Of a stretch of 64,000 nucleotides of DNA, positions 7,964 through 16,401 are shown piece after piece. The notes under the pieces were generated by a model. The model had not been told where the DNA came from. It ran no database searches and worked only from the letters and a program-made list of their open reading frames with translations. Where the stretch lies: NCBI RefSeq assembly GCF_028622875.1, contig NZ_CP117709.1, positions 4,405,001 through 4,469,000 on the forward strand, in the 5' to 3' direction. The first letter of the stretch is position 1. Each line of letters begins with the position of its first letter. The stretch is from Streptomyces sp. MMBL 11-1 (GTDB taxonomy: Bacteria; Actinomycetota; Actinomycetes; Streptomycetales; Streptomycetaceae). The position numbers were made by a program, and so were the translations under genes.

Positions 7964-10144
7964 ATGGGCGAGGGCGCGGGCAAGGACAGCGGGCGGTATA
8001 CGGCGATGGAGGGCATACGCCCCCTCGCGGCCGGTGATCCCGCCCGGATCGGGCCGTACTCCCTGCTCGGCCGGCTCGGCGCGGGCGGGATGGGCCGGGT
8101 GTATCTGGCCCGCTCGGCGGGCGGGCGCACCGTGGCCGTGAAGGTGGTGCACGAGGAGCACATCGCGAACGGAGAGTTCCGGGCCCGTTTCCGGCGGGAG
8201 ATCGAGGCGGCCCGCCGGGTCGGCGGGCGCTGCACCGCCCCTGTGCTCGACGCCGACGCGGACGCCGAGCCGCCGTGGGTGGCCACCGGCTATGTGCCCG
8301 GCCCCTCGCTCGAACAGGCCGTCAGAGAGCACGGTCCGCTGCCCGCCGAGTCGGTGCACGCCCTGGCCGAAGGACTGCTGCGGGCGCTGCGTGGCATCCA
8401 TGCCGCGGGGATCGTCCACCGGGACCTGAAGCCGTCCAACGTCCTGCTCACCGTCGACGGCCCCCGCGTCATCGACTTCGGCATCGCCCGTGCGCTCCAG
8501 GTCTCCGTGGAGTCCTTGCTGACCAGTACCGGCATGGTCATCGGCTCGCCCGGCTTCATGGCGCCCGAACAGATCCTCGGTGAGGCGACCGGGCCCGGCG
8601 CGGACGTCTTCTCTCTCGGCTGTGTCCTGATGTACGCGGCCACCGGACGCCTGCCGTTCGGGGCGGGTGCGAGCAACCAGCACGCGGTGATGTTCCGGAT
8701 CGTCCAGTCCCCGCCGGACCTCGCCGCGGTGACCGACGCCCCCTTGCGCGAGCTGATCGAACGCTGCCTGACCAAGAGCGCCGCCGAACGGCCGGAAGTC
8801 GACGCGCTGTTGGAGGGGCTGGCGCACTCCCCGTCCTCGGCTCCCCTGCGCGGCGCCTGGCTGCCGCCGGTGCTCCTGGCCCGGCTGGCGCAGCAGTCGG
8901 CGCTGCTGCTCGACGCGGAGGTGCCGGAGGTGCCGGAGGTCGCTGGGGCGAGCGAGGCCGCGGGCGTACCCGATGCCGCGGATGTGCCGGAGGCCGCAGG
9001 CGTACCCGTTGCCGCGGATGTGCCGGAGGCCGCTGGGGCGATCGAGGCCGCAGGGGTACCCGATGCCGCAGACGTGTCGGAAGGCGCAGGCATGCCGGGG
9101 GACGCGGAGGCCCCGGCCGTTCCCGGTCCCGGTCCCGTTCCCGGTCCCGTTCCCGGTCCCGTTCCCGGCCCCGTTCCCGGTCCCGGCCCCGGTCCCAGTT
9201 CCGTTCCCGCTCCCGGTTCCGCTTCTCGGGACCTTGGCACGGTCGGTCTGCGGCCTGCTCCGCCGAAGGGTGACGAGCCGGGTCCGACGGCCGGCCCGAC
9301 GCCTGTTCTCCGGCCCGGGACGGCCGGAGACCGGGCTCCGCAGCGCCGTCGGCGGACCTGGATCATCGCGGCCGTCGTCGTCGCCGTGCTGGCGGCGGGC
9401 GGCACGACGGCCTTCCTCAACCGCGATCCGGGTGGCGCCACCGATGCCCGGGGCGGAGGGGCCTCCGCGCCGCCCGCCGCCAGTGACGTCCCCTCCGGTC
9501 CCGCCGCCTCGCCCTCCGGGAAGGGCGACGACGCGGACGACAAGGACGACGACAAGGACGACAAGGACGGGGCGGAGGACGGCGGGAAGGGGAAGAAGCA
9601 GGGCGACGGAGGCGACGCGGAGGCCGGGCAGGGCGTCGGCGGCGGTGACGGCTCCGCTTCCGGTGGGGGGTCGTCCGGCGACGGGGGAGCGGCGGCCTCC
9701 GGCGGAGGCGGTGCGCAGGGCGGGGGCGGTTCGTCGGGGTCGGGCGGCTCCGGGGGCGCCGCGAAACCGCCCGCCCCGGACCCGGACCCCGCCGCCCCGG
9801 ACGGCCGGGTGCCGCAGCACTTCGTCGGGACGTGGGCCATCGCCTCCCCGTACGACGTCCTCCAGCCCCACACCGTGGTCGTCCGGCGGGTGTCGCCGGG
9901 GCAGAGCGCGGTCACCCTCATCGCCGACGTACAGGGCTCCGGGCACTGTGAGTACACCGCGAAGCTGACGTCCGTGGCGGACGGCGGACAGCGGATCAAC
10001 GTGGGGGCCGCCGTGGTGGACGAGGCCCGTTCCACCGGAATGTGCCGCGACACGGACCCCTCGTTCTTCGCCGTCGCGGGGTCCGGCATCCAGCACGACG
10101 TCGGCCCCGCCCATGGCGACGGCTACCGCTACAACCGCGCCTGA
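7964..10144 (+). CDS. Receptor Ser/Thr protein kinase with extracellular domain
   Basis: 726 aa. The N-terminal kinase domain (about residues 30-290) has the glycine loop GRLGAGGMGRVY, catalytic Lys60, Glu79 in helix C, HRDLKPSNVL at 152-161 and DFGIA at 171. An Ala/Pro/Val-rich repeat linker fills residues about 315-460. One membrane segment follows (IIAAVVVAVLAAGGTTAFL, about 466-485). The outside part is an acidic Lys/Asp and Gly/Ser linker, then a 110-aa globular domain starting near VPQHFVGTWAI with two cysteines, probably a disulfide-bonded sensor. There are no PASTA repeats. A second possible start is Met15. It is divergent from the response regulator at 7125. Confidence 0.9.
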   Translation: MGEGAGKDSGRYTAMEGIRPLAAGDPARIGPYSLLGRLGAGGMGRVYLARSAGGRTVAVKVVHEEHIANGEFRARFRREIEAARRVGGRCTAPVLDADADAEPPWVATGYVPGPSLEQAVREHGPLPAESVHALAEGLLRALRGIHAAGIVHRDLKPSNVLLTVDGPRVIDFGIARALQVSVESLLTSTGMVIGSPGFMAPEQILGEATGPGADVFSLGCVLMYAATGRLPFGAGASNQHAVMFRIVQSPPDLAAVTDAPLRELIERCLTKSAAERPEVDALLEGLAHSPSSAPLRGAWLPPVLLARLAQQSALLLDAEVPEVPEVAGASEAAGVPDAADVPEAAGVPVAADVPEAAGAIEAAGVPDAADVSEGAGMPGDAEAPAVPGPGPVPGPVPGPVPGPVPGPGPGPSSVPAPGSASRDLGTVGLRPAPPKGDEPGPTAGPTPVLRPGTAGDRAPQRRRRTWIIAAVVVAVLAAGGTTAFLNRDPGGATDARGGGASAPPAASDVPSGPAASPSGKGDDADDKDDDKDDKDGAEDGGKGKKQGDGGDAEAGQGVGGGDGSASGGGSSGDGGAAASGGGGAQGGGGSSGSGGSGGAAKPPAPDPDPAAPDGRVPQHFVGTWAIASPYDVLQPHTVVVRRVSPGQSAVTLIADVQGSGHCEYTAKLTSVADGGQRINVGAAVVDEARSTGMCRDTDPSFFAVAGSGIQHDVGPAHGDGYRYNRA
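8920..9200 (+). repeat. In-frame low-complexity repeats in the kinase linker
   Basis: Two successive arrays: degenerate 24-30-bp units encoding PEAAGVPDAADV-type sequence, then near-perfect 12-bp units (CCCGTTCCCGGT) encoding PVPG. Both keep the reading frame. They form the flexible linker between kinase domain and membrane and are likely to vary in length between strains. Confidence 0.8.
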
Positions 10145-10154
10145 ACGGCTCCGG

Positions 10155-10550
10155 TCAGTCCGGCGCCTCGCCCGGGTACGCGCTCTCGAACGCCGCCTGG
10201 AACAGGGCCGTGACGTCCTGCCCGGTGAGGCCTTCGGCGCGGGCCCGGTCCAGCCAGTCGGCGAGTGCGGAGCGCAGCGGAGAGCCGGGGCCGGACTGGG
10301 GCTGGGCGAGGGAGCGGGTGATGAACGTGCCCGCTCCCTGGCGCACCTCGGCGAGGCCCATGCGTTCCAGTTCGCGGTAGGCCTTCAGGGTCGTGTTCGG
10401 GTTGACCTTGGTGGTCGCGGCGACCTGCGCGGCGGTGGGCAGCCGGTCACCCTCCTCCAGCGCGCCCATGCGCAGCGCCTGCTCGACCTGCCGAACGATC
10501 TGGAGATAGGTCGCCACTCCACTGCGCCGGTCGATGCGGAACACGACCAC
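10155..10550 (-). CDS. GntR-family (YtrA-type) regulator
   Basis: 131 aa from GTG 10550, chosen because AAGGTG lies 6 nt upstream; a GTG three codons earlier (10559) overlaps that ribosome-binding site. The winged helix is clear: YLQIVRQVEQALRMGALEEGDRLPTAAQVAATTKVNPNTTLKAYRELERMGLAEVRQGAGTFI is the classic GntR N-terminal domain (motif described at residues about 13-75). The short C-terminal part of about 50 aa, with no large effector domain, fits the YtrA subfamily, which controls neighbouring ABC transporters. It is the last gene of the ABC operon (54 nt after the permease), while in many relatives it comes first. Confidence 0.85.
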   Translation of the reverse strand: MVVFRIDRRSGVATYLQIVRQVEQALRMGALEEGDRLPTAAQVAATTKVNPNTTLKAYRELERMGLAEVRQGAGTFITRSLAQPQSGPGSPLRSALADWLDRARAEGLTGQDVTALFQAAFESAYPGEAPD

Positions 10551-10604
10551 GGTCTTCACCTTCCGCTCGATGACGGCATTTTATGTAGGAGGAGCGGGCG
10601 GTGT

Positions 10605-11579
10605 TCACAGCGGGCGGCGGGTGACCCGCCACAGGGTGAACGCCGTGAGGAGGGCCGTTCCGGCGAGCAGGATGCCCGCGGCGGTCCACTGCATCGGCGC
10701 CATCTGGCTGTATTCGAGGTATTCGATCACGTCGTTGACGATGCCGTGTTCCTTGATGCACGCGTTCTGCGCCTTCTCGGTCGCCTCGGCGCAGGTGCCC
10801 CAGCCGTACAGGGTCCCGTCGGCGCTGCCGACCCAGCGGTCCACCTCGTACGCGTCGGCGTAGCGGGCCGGGAGTTCGCTGCCCATCGGGTAGGTGAAGA
10901 GGTGCGTGTCGCCGAGGCGTCGGCGCACCTCGTCCCAGACGAACATGGTGGTGATGGCCGTGAAGAGGAACGTGACCACCATGGCCGGGAGCGTCCGGCG
11001 GATCAGGGTGCCGATGGTGATGCCGGCCGCGGTCAGGAAGAGGAGGAACGCGGGCAGGACGGGCCCGGTGTTGTCGAAGATGACGCCGTCGATCCAGTCG
11101 CTGAGGAAGACCGAGCGGTACGGCTTCCACCACCAGGTGAACAGCGCCGAGAGCACCACGCCGGAGACCAGCGCCAGGGTGTAGGCCAGGCCCAGCTTGG
11201 CGATCAGCCACTGGCGGCGGGTCGCCGACTGGGTGGTGACGAGCTGCGCGGTGCCGTTCTCCTGGTCGCCCGCGATCAGCGGGGCGCCGATGAAGACGGC
11301 GAGGATCAGGGGGAGGCCGCCGAGGATGGAGGTGATGTAGTTGTAGCCGCGGTTGTTCTCCAGTGGCTGGCCCGCGTCCTTCTCCGGCCAGCCCTTCGCG
11401 TCGAGCAGCTGGACCAGCTCGTTGCGCTCGTACACGATCCAGAGGGCGGTCAGCAGCGTGAGGCCGAGGACGCAGACCAGCGCGGTCCGGTGCTGGCGCA
11501 CGACGAGCCACGGCATTCCGCGCAACAGGCGGCGTCCGGAGCCGGGTTCGGTGGGCTTCTCGGTGAGGGTGGTGCTCAT
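10605..11579 (-). CDS. ABC-2-type transporter permease
   Basis: 324 aa. Hydrophobic segments near residues 33-53, 85-110, 130-155, 185-225 and 300-318 fit a six-helix ABC-2 permease. A periplasmic-side loop of about 70 aa carries two cysteines (GWGTCAEA, NACIKEHG). The start overlaps the end of the ATPase gene by 4 nt, so translation is coupled. Together they form an exporter or membrane-stress transporter of the type controlled by YtrA-like regulators. The substrate cannot be read from the sequence. Confidence 0.85.
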   Translation of the reverse strand: MSTTLTEKPTEPGSGRRLLRGMPWLVVRQHRTALVCVLGLTLLTALWIVYERNELVQLLDAKGWPEKDAGQPLENNRGYNYITSILGGLPLILAVFIGAPLIAGDQENGTAQLVTTQSATRRQWLIAKLGLAYTLALVSGVVLSALFTWWWKPYRSVFLSDWIDGVIFDNTGPVLPAFLLFLTAAGITIGTLIRRTLPAMVVTFLFTAITTMFVWDEVRRRLGDTHLFTYPMGSELPARYADAYEVDRWVGSADGTLYGWGTCAEATEKAQNACIKEHGIVNDVIEYLEYSQMAPMQWTAAGILLAGTALLTAFTLWRVTRRPL

Positions 11580-12520
11580 GCGGCCTGGGTCCCTTCGGCC
11601 TCGACGCGGGCGCCCTGGGTGTAGAGCGAGGGCGCGTCCGGGGAGCGGAGATGGGCGAGGAGGACTTCCTCCAGGGAGGGTTCGGCGCTCTCCCAGTCGG
11701 CCGGCAGCGGAGCCTTCGGCCGGATCATCGCCTGGAACTGCCGCCCCTGGAGGCGGGTTTCGACGACCGTGTGTTCGGCCAGCTCGGTCGGCAGCGAGCC
11801 GTCCCGGGTCACCCCGGTGACCAGCGCGTGGGCCGGGACCAGCGCGTCGGCGTCACCGGCCATCCGGATCCGGCCCTCGGAGACCACCAGCAGGTAGTCG
11901 CACATGTCCTCCAGCTCGGTCAGCATGTGTGAGGACATCACCACCGTGGTGCCGCGCTCGACGGCCTCCGCCATCAGCAGCGTGCTCATCTCGTCGCGGG
12001 CCAGCGGGTCGAGGTCCGACATCGGCTCGTCCAGGAGCAGCAGGTCCGGGCGCTTGCCGAAGGCGAGGGCGAAGGCCACGCGGGTGCGCTGGCCGCCGGA
12101 GAGCGTGCCGATCCTGGCGTGCAGCGGGACGTTGCCCGAGCGGACGATGCGCGTCGCCGCCGCCGCGTCCCAGCCGGGGTTCAACTCGGCGCCCATACGC
12201 AGGGTGTCGGCCACGGTGAACCGTTTGAACAGCGGCTTCTCCTGGCCGAGGAACGCGAAGGTGGGCATCACGGCGGGGTCGTCGACCGGTACGCCGAAGA
12301 TCCGCAGTTCGCCGGTCGTCGGCTGCACCTGCCGGGTCGCCAGATTGAGCAGGGTGCTCTTGCCCGCGCCGTTCGGGCCGACCAGGCCGCAGATGCGGCC
12401 GGCCGGGATCCGGAAGGAGCAGTCGCGCAGCGCCCAGCCGCGCCGGTAGCGCTTGCCCAGGCCGCGGGCTTCCAGTGCCCAGCTGCCGGACGTCGCGTTC
12501 AACGTGCCCGTGTCCGCCAT
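11576..12520 (-). CDS. ABC transporter ATP-binding protein
   Basis: 314 aa. Walker A GPNGAGKST, signature LSGGQRTRVAFALAF, Walker B LLLLDEPMSDLDP and switch His in VVMSSHML are all present. The C-terminal about 80 aa extend beyond the ATPase core. The start at 12520 (MADTGTL) is preferred over the frame start at 12547 because GAGGTGAGG lies just upstream. It is the first gene of a three-gene operon (ATPase, permease, GntR). A palindrome at 12535-12556 lies immediately before it. Confidence 0.9.
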   Translation of the reverse strand: MADTGTLNATSGSWALEARGLGKRYRRGWALRDCSFRIPAGRICGLVGPNGAGKSTLLNLATRQVQPTTGELRIFGVPVDDPAVMPTFAFLGQEKPLFKRFTVADTLRMGAELNPGWDAAAATRIVRSGNVPLHARIGTLSGGQRTRVAFALAFGKRPDLLLLDEPMSDLDPLARDEMSTLLMAEAVERGTTVVMSSHMLTELEDMCDYLLVVSEGRIRMAGDADALVPAHALVTGVTRDGSLPTELAEHTVVETRLQGRQFQAMIRPKAPLPADWESAEPSLEEVLLAHLRSPDAPSLYTQGARVEAEGTQAA

Positions 12521-12534
12521 GCGCCTCACCTCAA

Positions 12535-12556
12535 ATCCATTAGTCAATTAATGGAA
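12535..12556. promoter_or_regulatory. Palindromic operator candidate before the ABC operon
   Basis: AATCCATTA-GTCAAT-TAATGGAAT: 9-bp arms with one mismatch around a 6-bp spacer, in an AT-rich island just upstream of the ATPase ribosome-binding site. GntR-family proteins bind such dyads, so the GntR protein encoded by this operon is the natural ligand. This is inference from position and symmetry. Confidence 0.55.
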
Positions 12557-12688
12557 TCATGGAGTTGTGGGGGAGTGGCTGTCAAGCCCGTCCAGCCGGT
12601 CAGGCAGGGGGAGGGAGAGGGAAGGGAGGGGGAAGGGTGACGGTCCGCAACGCTCGTGCTCGGCCCTTCCAGGGCATAGGCTCGCCCC

Positions 12689-13540
12689 ATGGGCAGCCAC
12701 TCCGCACATCTGCCGCACCCGACCACCCCGGCCGGCCGGGAGGGGCTCGACGCCGTTCTCGCCCGGCCCGACCGCGCGGTCGTGGCCCTCGACTTCGACG
12801 GCACGCTCGCCGACATCGTCCCGGACCCCGAGCAGGCCCGCGCCCACCCCGGCACGGTGACCGCGCTCGCCGCGCTCGCGCCGAAGGTCGCCGCCATCGC
12901 CGTGATCACCGGCCGCCCGGCGGGCGTCGCGGTGCGCTACGGAGGCTTCGCGGGCGTTCCCGGCCTGGAGCACCTCGTCGTGCTCGGGCATTACGGCGCC
13001 GAGCGTTGGGACGCCGTCACCGGTACGGTGAACACCCCCGCGCCGCACCCGGGCGTGGCCGCGGCACGTGCCGAACTCCCCGGCGTGCTGCACGCGTTCG
13101 ACGCCTGGCACGGCACCTGGATCGAGGAGAAGGGGCAGGCCGTCGCCGTCCACACCCGGCGCGCCCAGGACCCGCAGGCGGCCTTCGAGACGCTGCGCGG
13201 GCCCCTCGGCGAGCTGGCGGCGAAGCACGGTCTGATCGTCGAACCGGGCCGCCTGGTACTGGAGTTGCGCCCGCCCGGCATGGACAAGGGCGTCGCGCTC
13301 GCCACGTTCGTCGCCGAGCTGGACGCCGAGTCCGTCATCTACGCGGGCGACGACCTCGGGGACCTCGCCGCGTTCGCCGCGGTGGAGAAGCTGCGGTCCG
13401 AGGGCCCCGACGGCATCCCCGGTCTCCTGGTGTGCAGCGGCAGCACCGAGGTGCCCGAACTGGCCGAGCGCGCGGACCTGTCGGTGCCGGGCCCGGCCGC
13501 GGTGGTGGATTTCCTGGCGGCCCTGGCCGAACGGTTGTAG
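12689..13540 (+). CDS. otsB: Trehalose-6-phosphate phosphatase
   Basis: 283 aa. HAD-superfamily phosphatase of the OtsB type. The catalytic motif ALDFDGTLADI (nucleophile Asp35, general acid Asp37) is followed by VITGRP (motif II region), the cap domain, LRPPGMDKGVAL with the motif III Lys, and VIYAGDDLGD (motif IV). It removes phosphate from trehalose-6-phosphate in the cytoplasm. It faces otsA across a terminator, so the two pathway genes are convergent, not an operon. Confidence 0.9.
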   Translation: MGSHSAHLPHPTTPAGREGLDAVLARPDRAVVALDFDGTLADIVPDPEQARAHPGTVTALAALAPKVAAIAVITGRPAGVAVRYGGFAGVPGLEHLVVLGHYGAERWDAVTGTVNTPAPHPGVAAARAELPGVLHAFDAWHGTWIEEKGQAVAVHTRRAQDPQAAFETLRGPLGELAAKHGLIVEPGRLVLELRPPGMDKGVALATFVAELDAESVIYAGDDLGDLAAFAAVEKLRSEGPDGIPGLLVCSGSTEVPELAERADLSVPGPAAVVDFLAALAERL

Positions 13541-13625
13541 CGGGCCGGCCGGTGCGCCGGGCCGCCCGTCTGAGCGGCTGCCCGGCGCGAGCCCCGGGTC
13601 CGGGCGAGCCCTACCGGCAGAAGCA

Positions 13626-13644
13626 CCCCGGCGCGCGGCCGGGG
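13626..13644. terminator. GC-rich hairpin between convergent otsB and otsA
   Basis: CCCCGGC, loop GCGCG, GCCGGGG. Short but very stable stem in the 138-bp convergent gap. Likely bidirectional terminator. Confidence 0.5.
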
Positions 13645-13678
13645 CCCTTCCTCCGGGTCGGCCCCGCCCCGTGGGCCG

Positions 13679-15103
13679 TCACCCCTGGCGCAGCGCGTCC
13701 AGCTGGTCCAGGAACCACTGCTGGGGCGGCAGTGCGGTCGCGGCCTCGGCCAGCCGCTTCGTGCGGCCGGACCGCTCGTCCGCGCTCATCGTCAGCGCCT
13801 CGTGCAGGGCCTCCGCCGTGCCCGTCACGTCGTACGGGTTCACCACGATCGCGTCCGCGCCCAGTTCCTCGTACGCCCCCGCCTCCCGCGACAGCACCAG
13901 CGCGCAGCCGTGGTCGGAGACGACGGGCACCTCCTTGGCGACCAGGTTCATGCCGTCGCGAATGGGGTTGACCAGGGCCACGTCCGCCAGCCGGTACGCG
14001 GCCAGCGAGCGGGCGAAGTCGTCCTTGACGTGAAGGACGACCGGCGTCCAGCTCTCGGTGCCGTACGCTCCGTTGATCTCCGTGGCCAGGGACTGCACCG
14101 CCGCCGTGTAGTCCCGGTAGACGGCCAGGTCCTGCCGGGAGGGGTAGGCGAAGGCGATGTGCACGACGCGCTCGCGCCACTCGGGGTGGGCGTCGAGCAG
14201 GGCCCGGTACGCGTGCAGGCCGCGCACGATGTTCTTGGACAGCTCGGTGCGGTCCACCCGGACGATGGTCTTCCGGCCCTCGCCCACCTGATCGCGCAAC
14301 GCCGCCATCCGCTCGTCCACGTCCGCCTCGTGCGAGCGCCGGCGCAGGAAGTCCGCGTCGGCCCCCAGGCCGTGCACCCCGATCCTGGTCCGGCCCGTCC
14401 CGCCCAGGATCTCCGTGCAGCAGCCGATGAACGCGTCCGCCCAGCGCCGGGTCAGGAACGCGGCCCGGTCCGCGCCGAGGACGCCGCGCAGCAACTGCTC
14501 CGCGATGTCGTCGGGCAGCAGCCGGAAGTAGTCGACGGGCGCCCACGGGGTGTGCGAGAAGTGGCCGATCCTGAGATCCGGGCGCAGCTCACGGAGCATG
14601 CCGGGGACCAGGGCCAGGTGGTAGTCCTGGACGAGGACCGACGCCCCGGGGCCCGCCTCCTCGGCGAGCGCCCGGGCGAAGGCCCGGTTGTACGTCTCGT
14701 ACGAGGCCCACCGACGGCGGAACTCCGCGTCGAAGACCGGCTCGACGGGCGTCTGGTAGAGCAGGTGGTGGACGAACCACAGCACCGAGTTGGCGATGCC
14801 GTTGTACGCGTCGGCGTGCACCTCCGCGTCGATGTCGAGCATCCGCACGCCCGCTTCGCCGACCCCGCGCCGCACCGCCTCGCGGTCCCCGTCGCCGAGG
14901 GCCGCGCAGACCCACAGCTTGTCGTCGACGGCGCTCAGCCCGGAGACCAGCCCGCCGCCGCCGCGTCTGGCGTCGAGCGTCCCGTCCTCGCCGAGCGTGT
15001 ACGAGACGGGGCCGCGGTTGGACGCGACGAGGACCCGGGCGGTGGAGGCGGCCACGGGCTCGGATCCGGGTTCGGTTTCGTGTTCGGCGTGCTCGGAGAC
15101 CAT
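13679..15103 (-). CDS. otsA: Trehalose-6-phosphate synthase
   Basis: 474 aa, the usual OtsA length. GT20 glycosyltransferase joining UDP- or GDP-glucose to glucose-6-phosphate. Visible landmarks are VASNRGPVSY and GGGGLVSGL at the N-terminus, VQDYHLALVPGML, GHFSHTPWAP, IVRVDRTELSKNIVRGLHAY and the nucleotide-sugar site VNPIRDGMNLVAKE. An acidic tail of about 20 aa precedes the domain. Product is dephosphorylated by OtsB encoded opposite. The gene lies 47 nt behind gpgS on the same strand, so both compatible-solute genes may share a transcript. Confidence 0.93.
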   Translation of the reverse strand: MVSEHAEHETEPGSEPVAASTARVLVASNRGPVSYTLGEDGTLDARRGGGGLVSGLSAVDDKLWVCAALGDGDREAVRRGVGEAGVRMLDIDAEVHADAYNGIANSVLWFVHHLLYQTPVEPVFDAEFRRRWASYETYNRAFARALAEEAGPGASVLVQDYHLALVPGMLRELRPDLRIGHFSHTPWAPVDYFRLLPDDIAEQLLRGVLGADRAAFLTRRWADAFIGCCTEILGGTGRTRIGVHGLGADADFLRRRSHEADVDERMAALRDQVGEGRKTIVRVDRTELSKNIVRGLHAYRALLDAHPEWRERVVHIAFAYPSRQDLAVYRDYTAAVQSLATEINGAYGTESWTPVVLHVKDDFARSLAAYRLADVALVNPIRDGMNLVAKEVPVVSDHGCALVLSREAGAYEELGADAIVVNPYDVTGTAEALHEALTMSADERSGRTKRLAEAATALPPQQWFLDQLDALRQG

Positions 15104-15150
15104 GTAGCGGAACCTAGCCCGTTCGGGAAGCCCCCAAACGCCTCAAGGCG

Positions 15151-16128
15151 TCAAGCGGCCCATCGCTCCGCGTACTCCGCGATCTCCCGCATCGGCGGCC
15201 GCTCCTCCGTGTCCACCGCATGGGTGCGGGGCACGAAGCCGTCCTCGCCGCGCTCGAACTGGGTCAGCACGGGCCGCACCAGATGGCCCCGGGAGAGCCG
15301 CAGCTGCGCCGTGCGGTAGATCGCCGCCGCCATCCGGCCCAGTGCCTGCCCGTCCTGGTGGCGGTGGACGCGCACGCCGACGTCGACCTGGCCCAGGGCG
15401 TCCAGACCCACCGTGTGCAGCGCGTCCACCAGCAGCCCCAGCTCCACTCCGTAACCGACCGGGAACGGCAGCCGCTCCAGCAAGGACCGCCGCACCGCGT
15501 ACTCGCCGCCCAGCGGCTGAACGAACCCGGCCAGCTGGGGCCAGTGCAGATTGAGCAGCGGGCGCGCCACCAGCTCGGTGACCCGGCCGCCCTGCCCCGC
15601 GCTCTTGCCGAGCGGGCGGTCGTACATCGCCTTGACGAACTGGACGGACGGGTCGGTGAGGAGCGGCCCGACCGTACCCGAGACGAAGTCCGCCGAGAAG
15701 TCTCTGAGATCGGCGTCCACGAAGCAGACGATCTCACCACTGGTCACCAGGAGTGAGCGCCACAGCACCTCGCCCTTGCCGGGCAGGGCCGGTATCCGGG
15801 GCAGGATCGCGTCCCGGTGGACCACCCGGGCGCCCGCCGCCCGGGCCACGGCGGCGGTGGCGTCGGTGGAGCCGGAGTCGATCACCACGAGTTCGTCGAC
15901 GAGCCGGACCTTCTCCATCAGCTCCCGGCGGATCGTCGCCACGATCGCACCGACCGTGGCCTCCTCGTTCAGGGCGGGCAGCACCACGCTCACCGACGTG
16001 CCGCGCGGATCGGCCTCCCGGGCGTCGGTGAGCCGGTTCAACGGGCGGTCGCCGGACGACCAGGAACGCCTGGTCAGCCAGCGTTCCACCTCTTCGAGCA
16101 CGGTCGGCACTCCCTGTGTGTGATCCAT
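15151..16128 (-). CDS. gpgS: Glucosyl-3-phosphoglycerate synthase-like GT
   Basis: 325 aa. GT-A fold glycosyltransferase: VSVVLPALNEEATVGAIV at the start of the domain, VIDSGSTDAT, and the metal-binding FVDADLRDF (DAD). PLLTDPSVQFVKAMYDRP and QPLGGEYAVRR match glucosyl-3-phosphoglycerate synthases, which make the precursor of glucosylglycerate from NDP-glucose and 3-phosphoglycerate. Linkage to otsA supports a compatible-solute role. The alternative is an uncharacterised family-81 GT with another acceptor. Confidence 0.8.
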   Translation of the reverse strand: MDHTQGVPTVLEEVERWLTRRSWSSGDRPLNRLTDAREADPRGTSVSVVLPALNEEATVGAIVATIRRELMEKVRLVDELVVIDSGSTDATAAVARAAGARVVHRDAILPRIPALPGKGEVLWRSLLVTSGEIVCFVDADLRDFSADFVSGTVGPLLTDPSVQFVKAMYDRPLGKSAGQGGRVTELVARPLLNLHWPQLAGFVQPLGGEYAVRRSLLERLPFPVGYGVELGLLVDALHTVGLDALGQVDVGVRVHRHQDGQALGRMAAAIYRTAQLRLSRGHLVRPVLTQFERGEDGFVPRTHAVDTEERPPMREIAEYAERWAA

Positions 16129-16256
16129 CTCGCGGTTCGGACGACTATCTCAACGGTCCGGTGCTTCGGTTACAGTCTTGAACAACGCGTATGGCCGTCG
16201 CATGTCGGGGTCGGACCGCACACAAACGCCTGGATCGAAGATCCAGCGCCATAGAG

Positions 16257-16380
16257 CTCATCCAGAGGGACTGAGGGAACGGCCCGTTGAAGTCCCGGCA
16301 ACCCTCCCGCCGACCGCGAGGTCACGGTGGGGAAGGTGCCAATTCCGTCTTGCGGCGAAATGCGTCGCGAGGAAGATGAG
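16257..16380 (+). promoter_or_regulatory. SAM-I (S-box) riboswitch
   Basis: P1 closes between CTCATC (16257-16262) and GATGAG (16375-16380). Inside lie the conserved core elements AGAGGGACTGAGGGAAC, GGCCCGTTGAAGTCCCGGCA, AGGTGCCAATTCC and a P4-like stem TTGCGGCGAAATGCGTCGC. The thrC ribosome-binding site (GGAGAAAGGGA) abuts the 3' strand of P1, so ligand binding could hide it or drive termination. SAM-I riboswitches usually control methionine and cysteine genes. Confidence 0.9.
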
Positions 16381-16401
16381 GAGAAAGGGACCTCCGCCAT
16401 C

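Noticed and set aside
7125..10144. Response regulator and Ser/Thr kinase as a two-component pair
   Set aside because: The divergent kinase is of the Hanks type, not a histidine kinase, and nothing in the sequence links the two beyond being neighbours.
10113..11624. 503-aa frame antisense to the GntR and permease genes
   Set aside because: Low-complexity Arg/Glu/Gly/Asp translation typical of a shadow frame; the coding strand has clear domains.
16327..16401. N-terminal extension of thrC
   Set aside because: The added codons lie inside the SAM-I riboswitch aptamer and leader.
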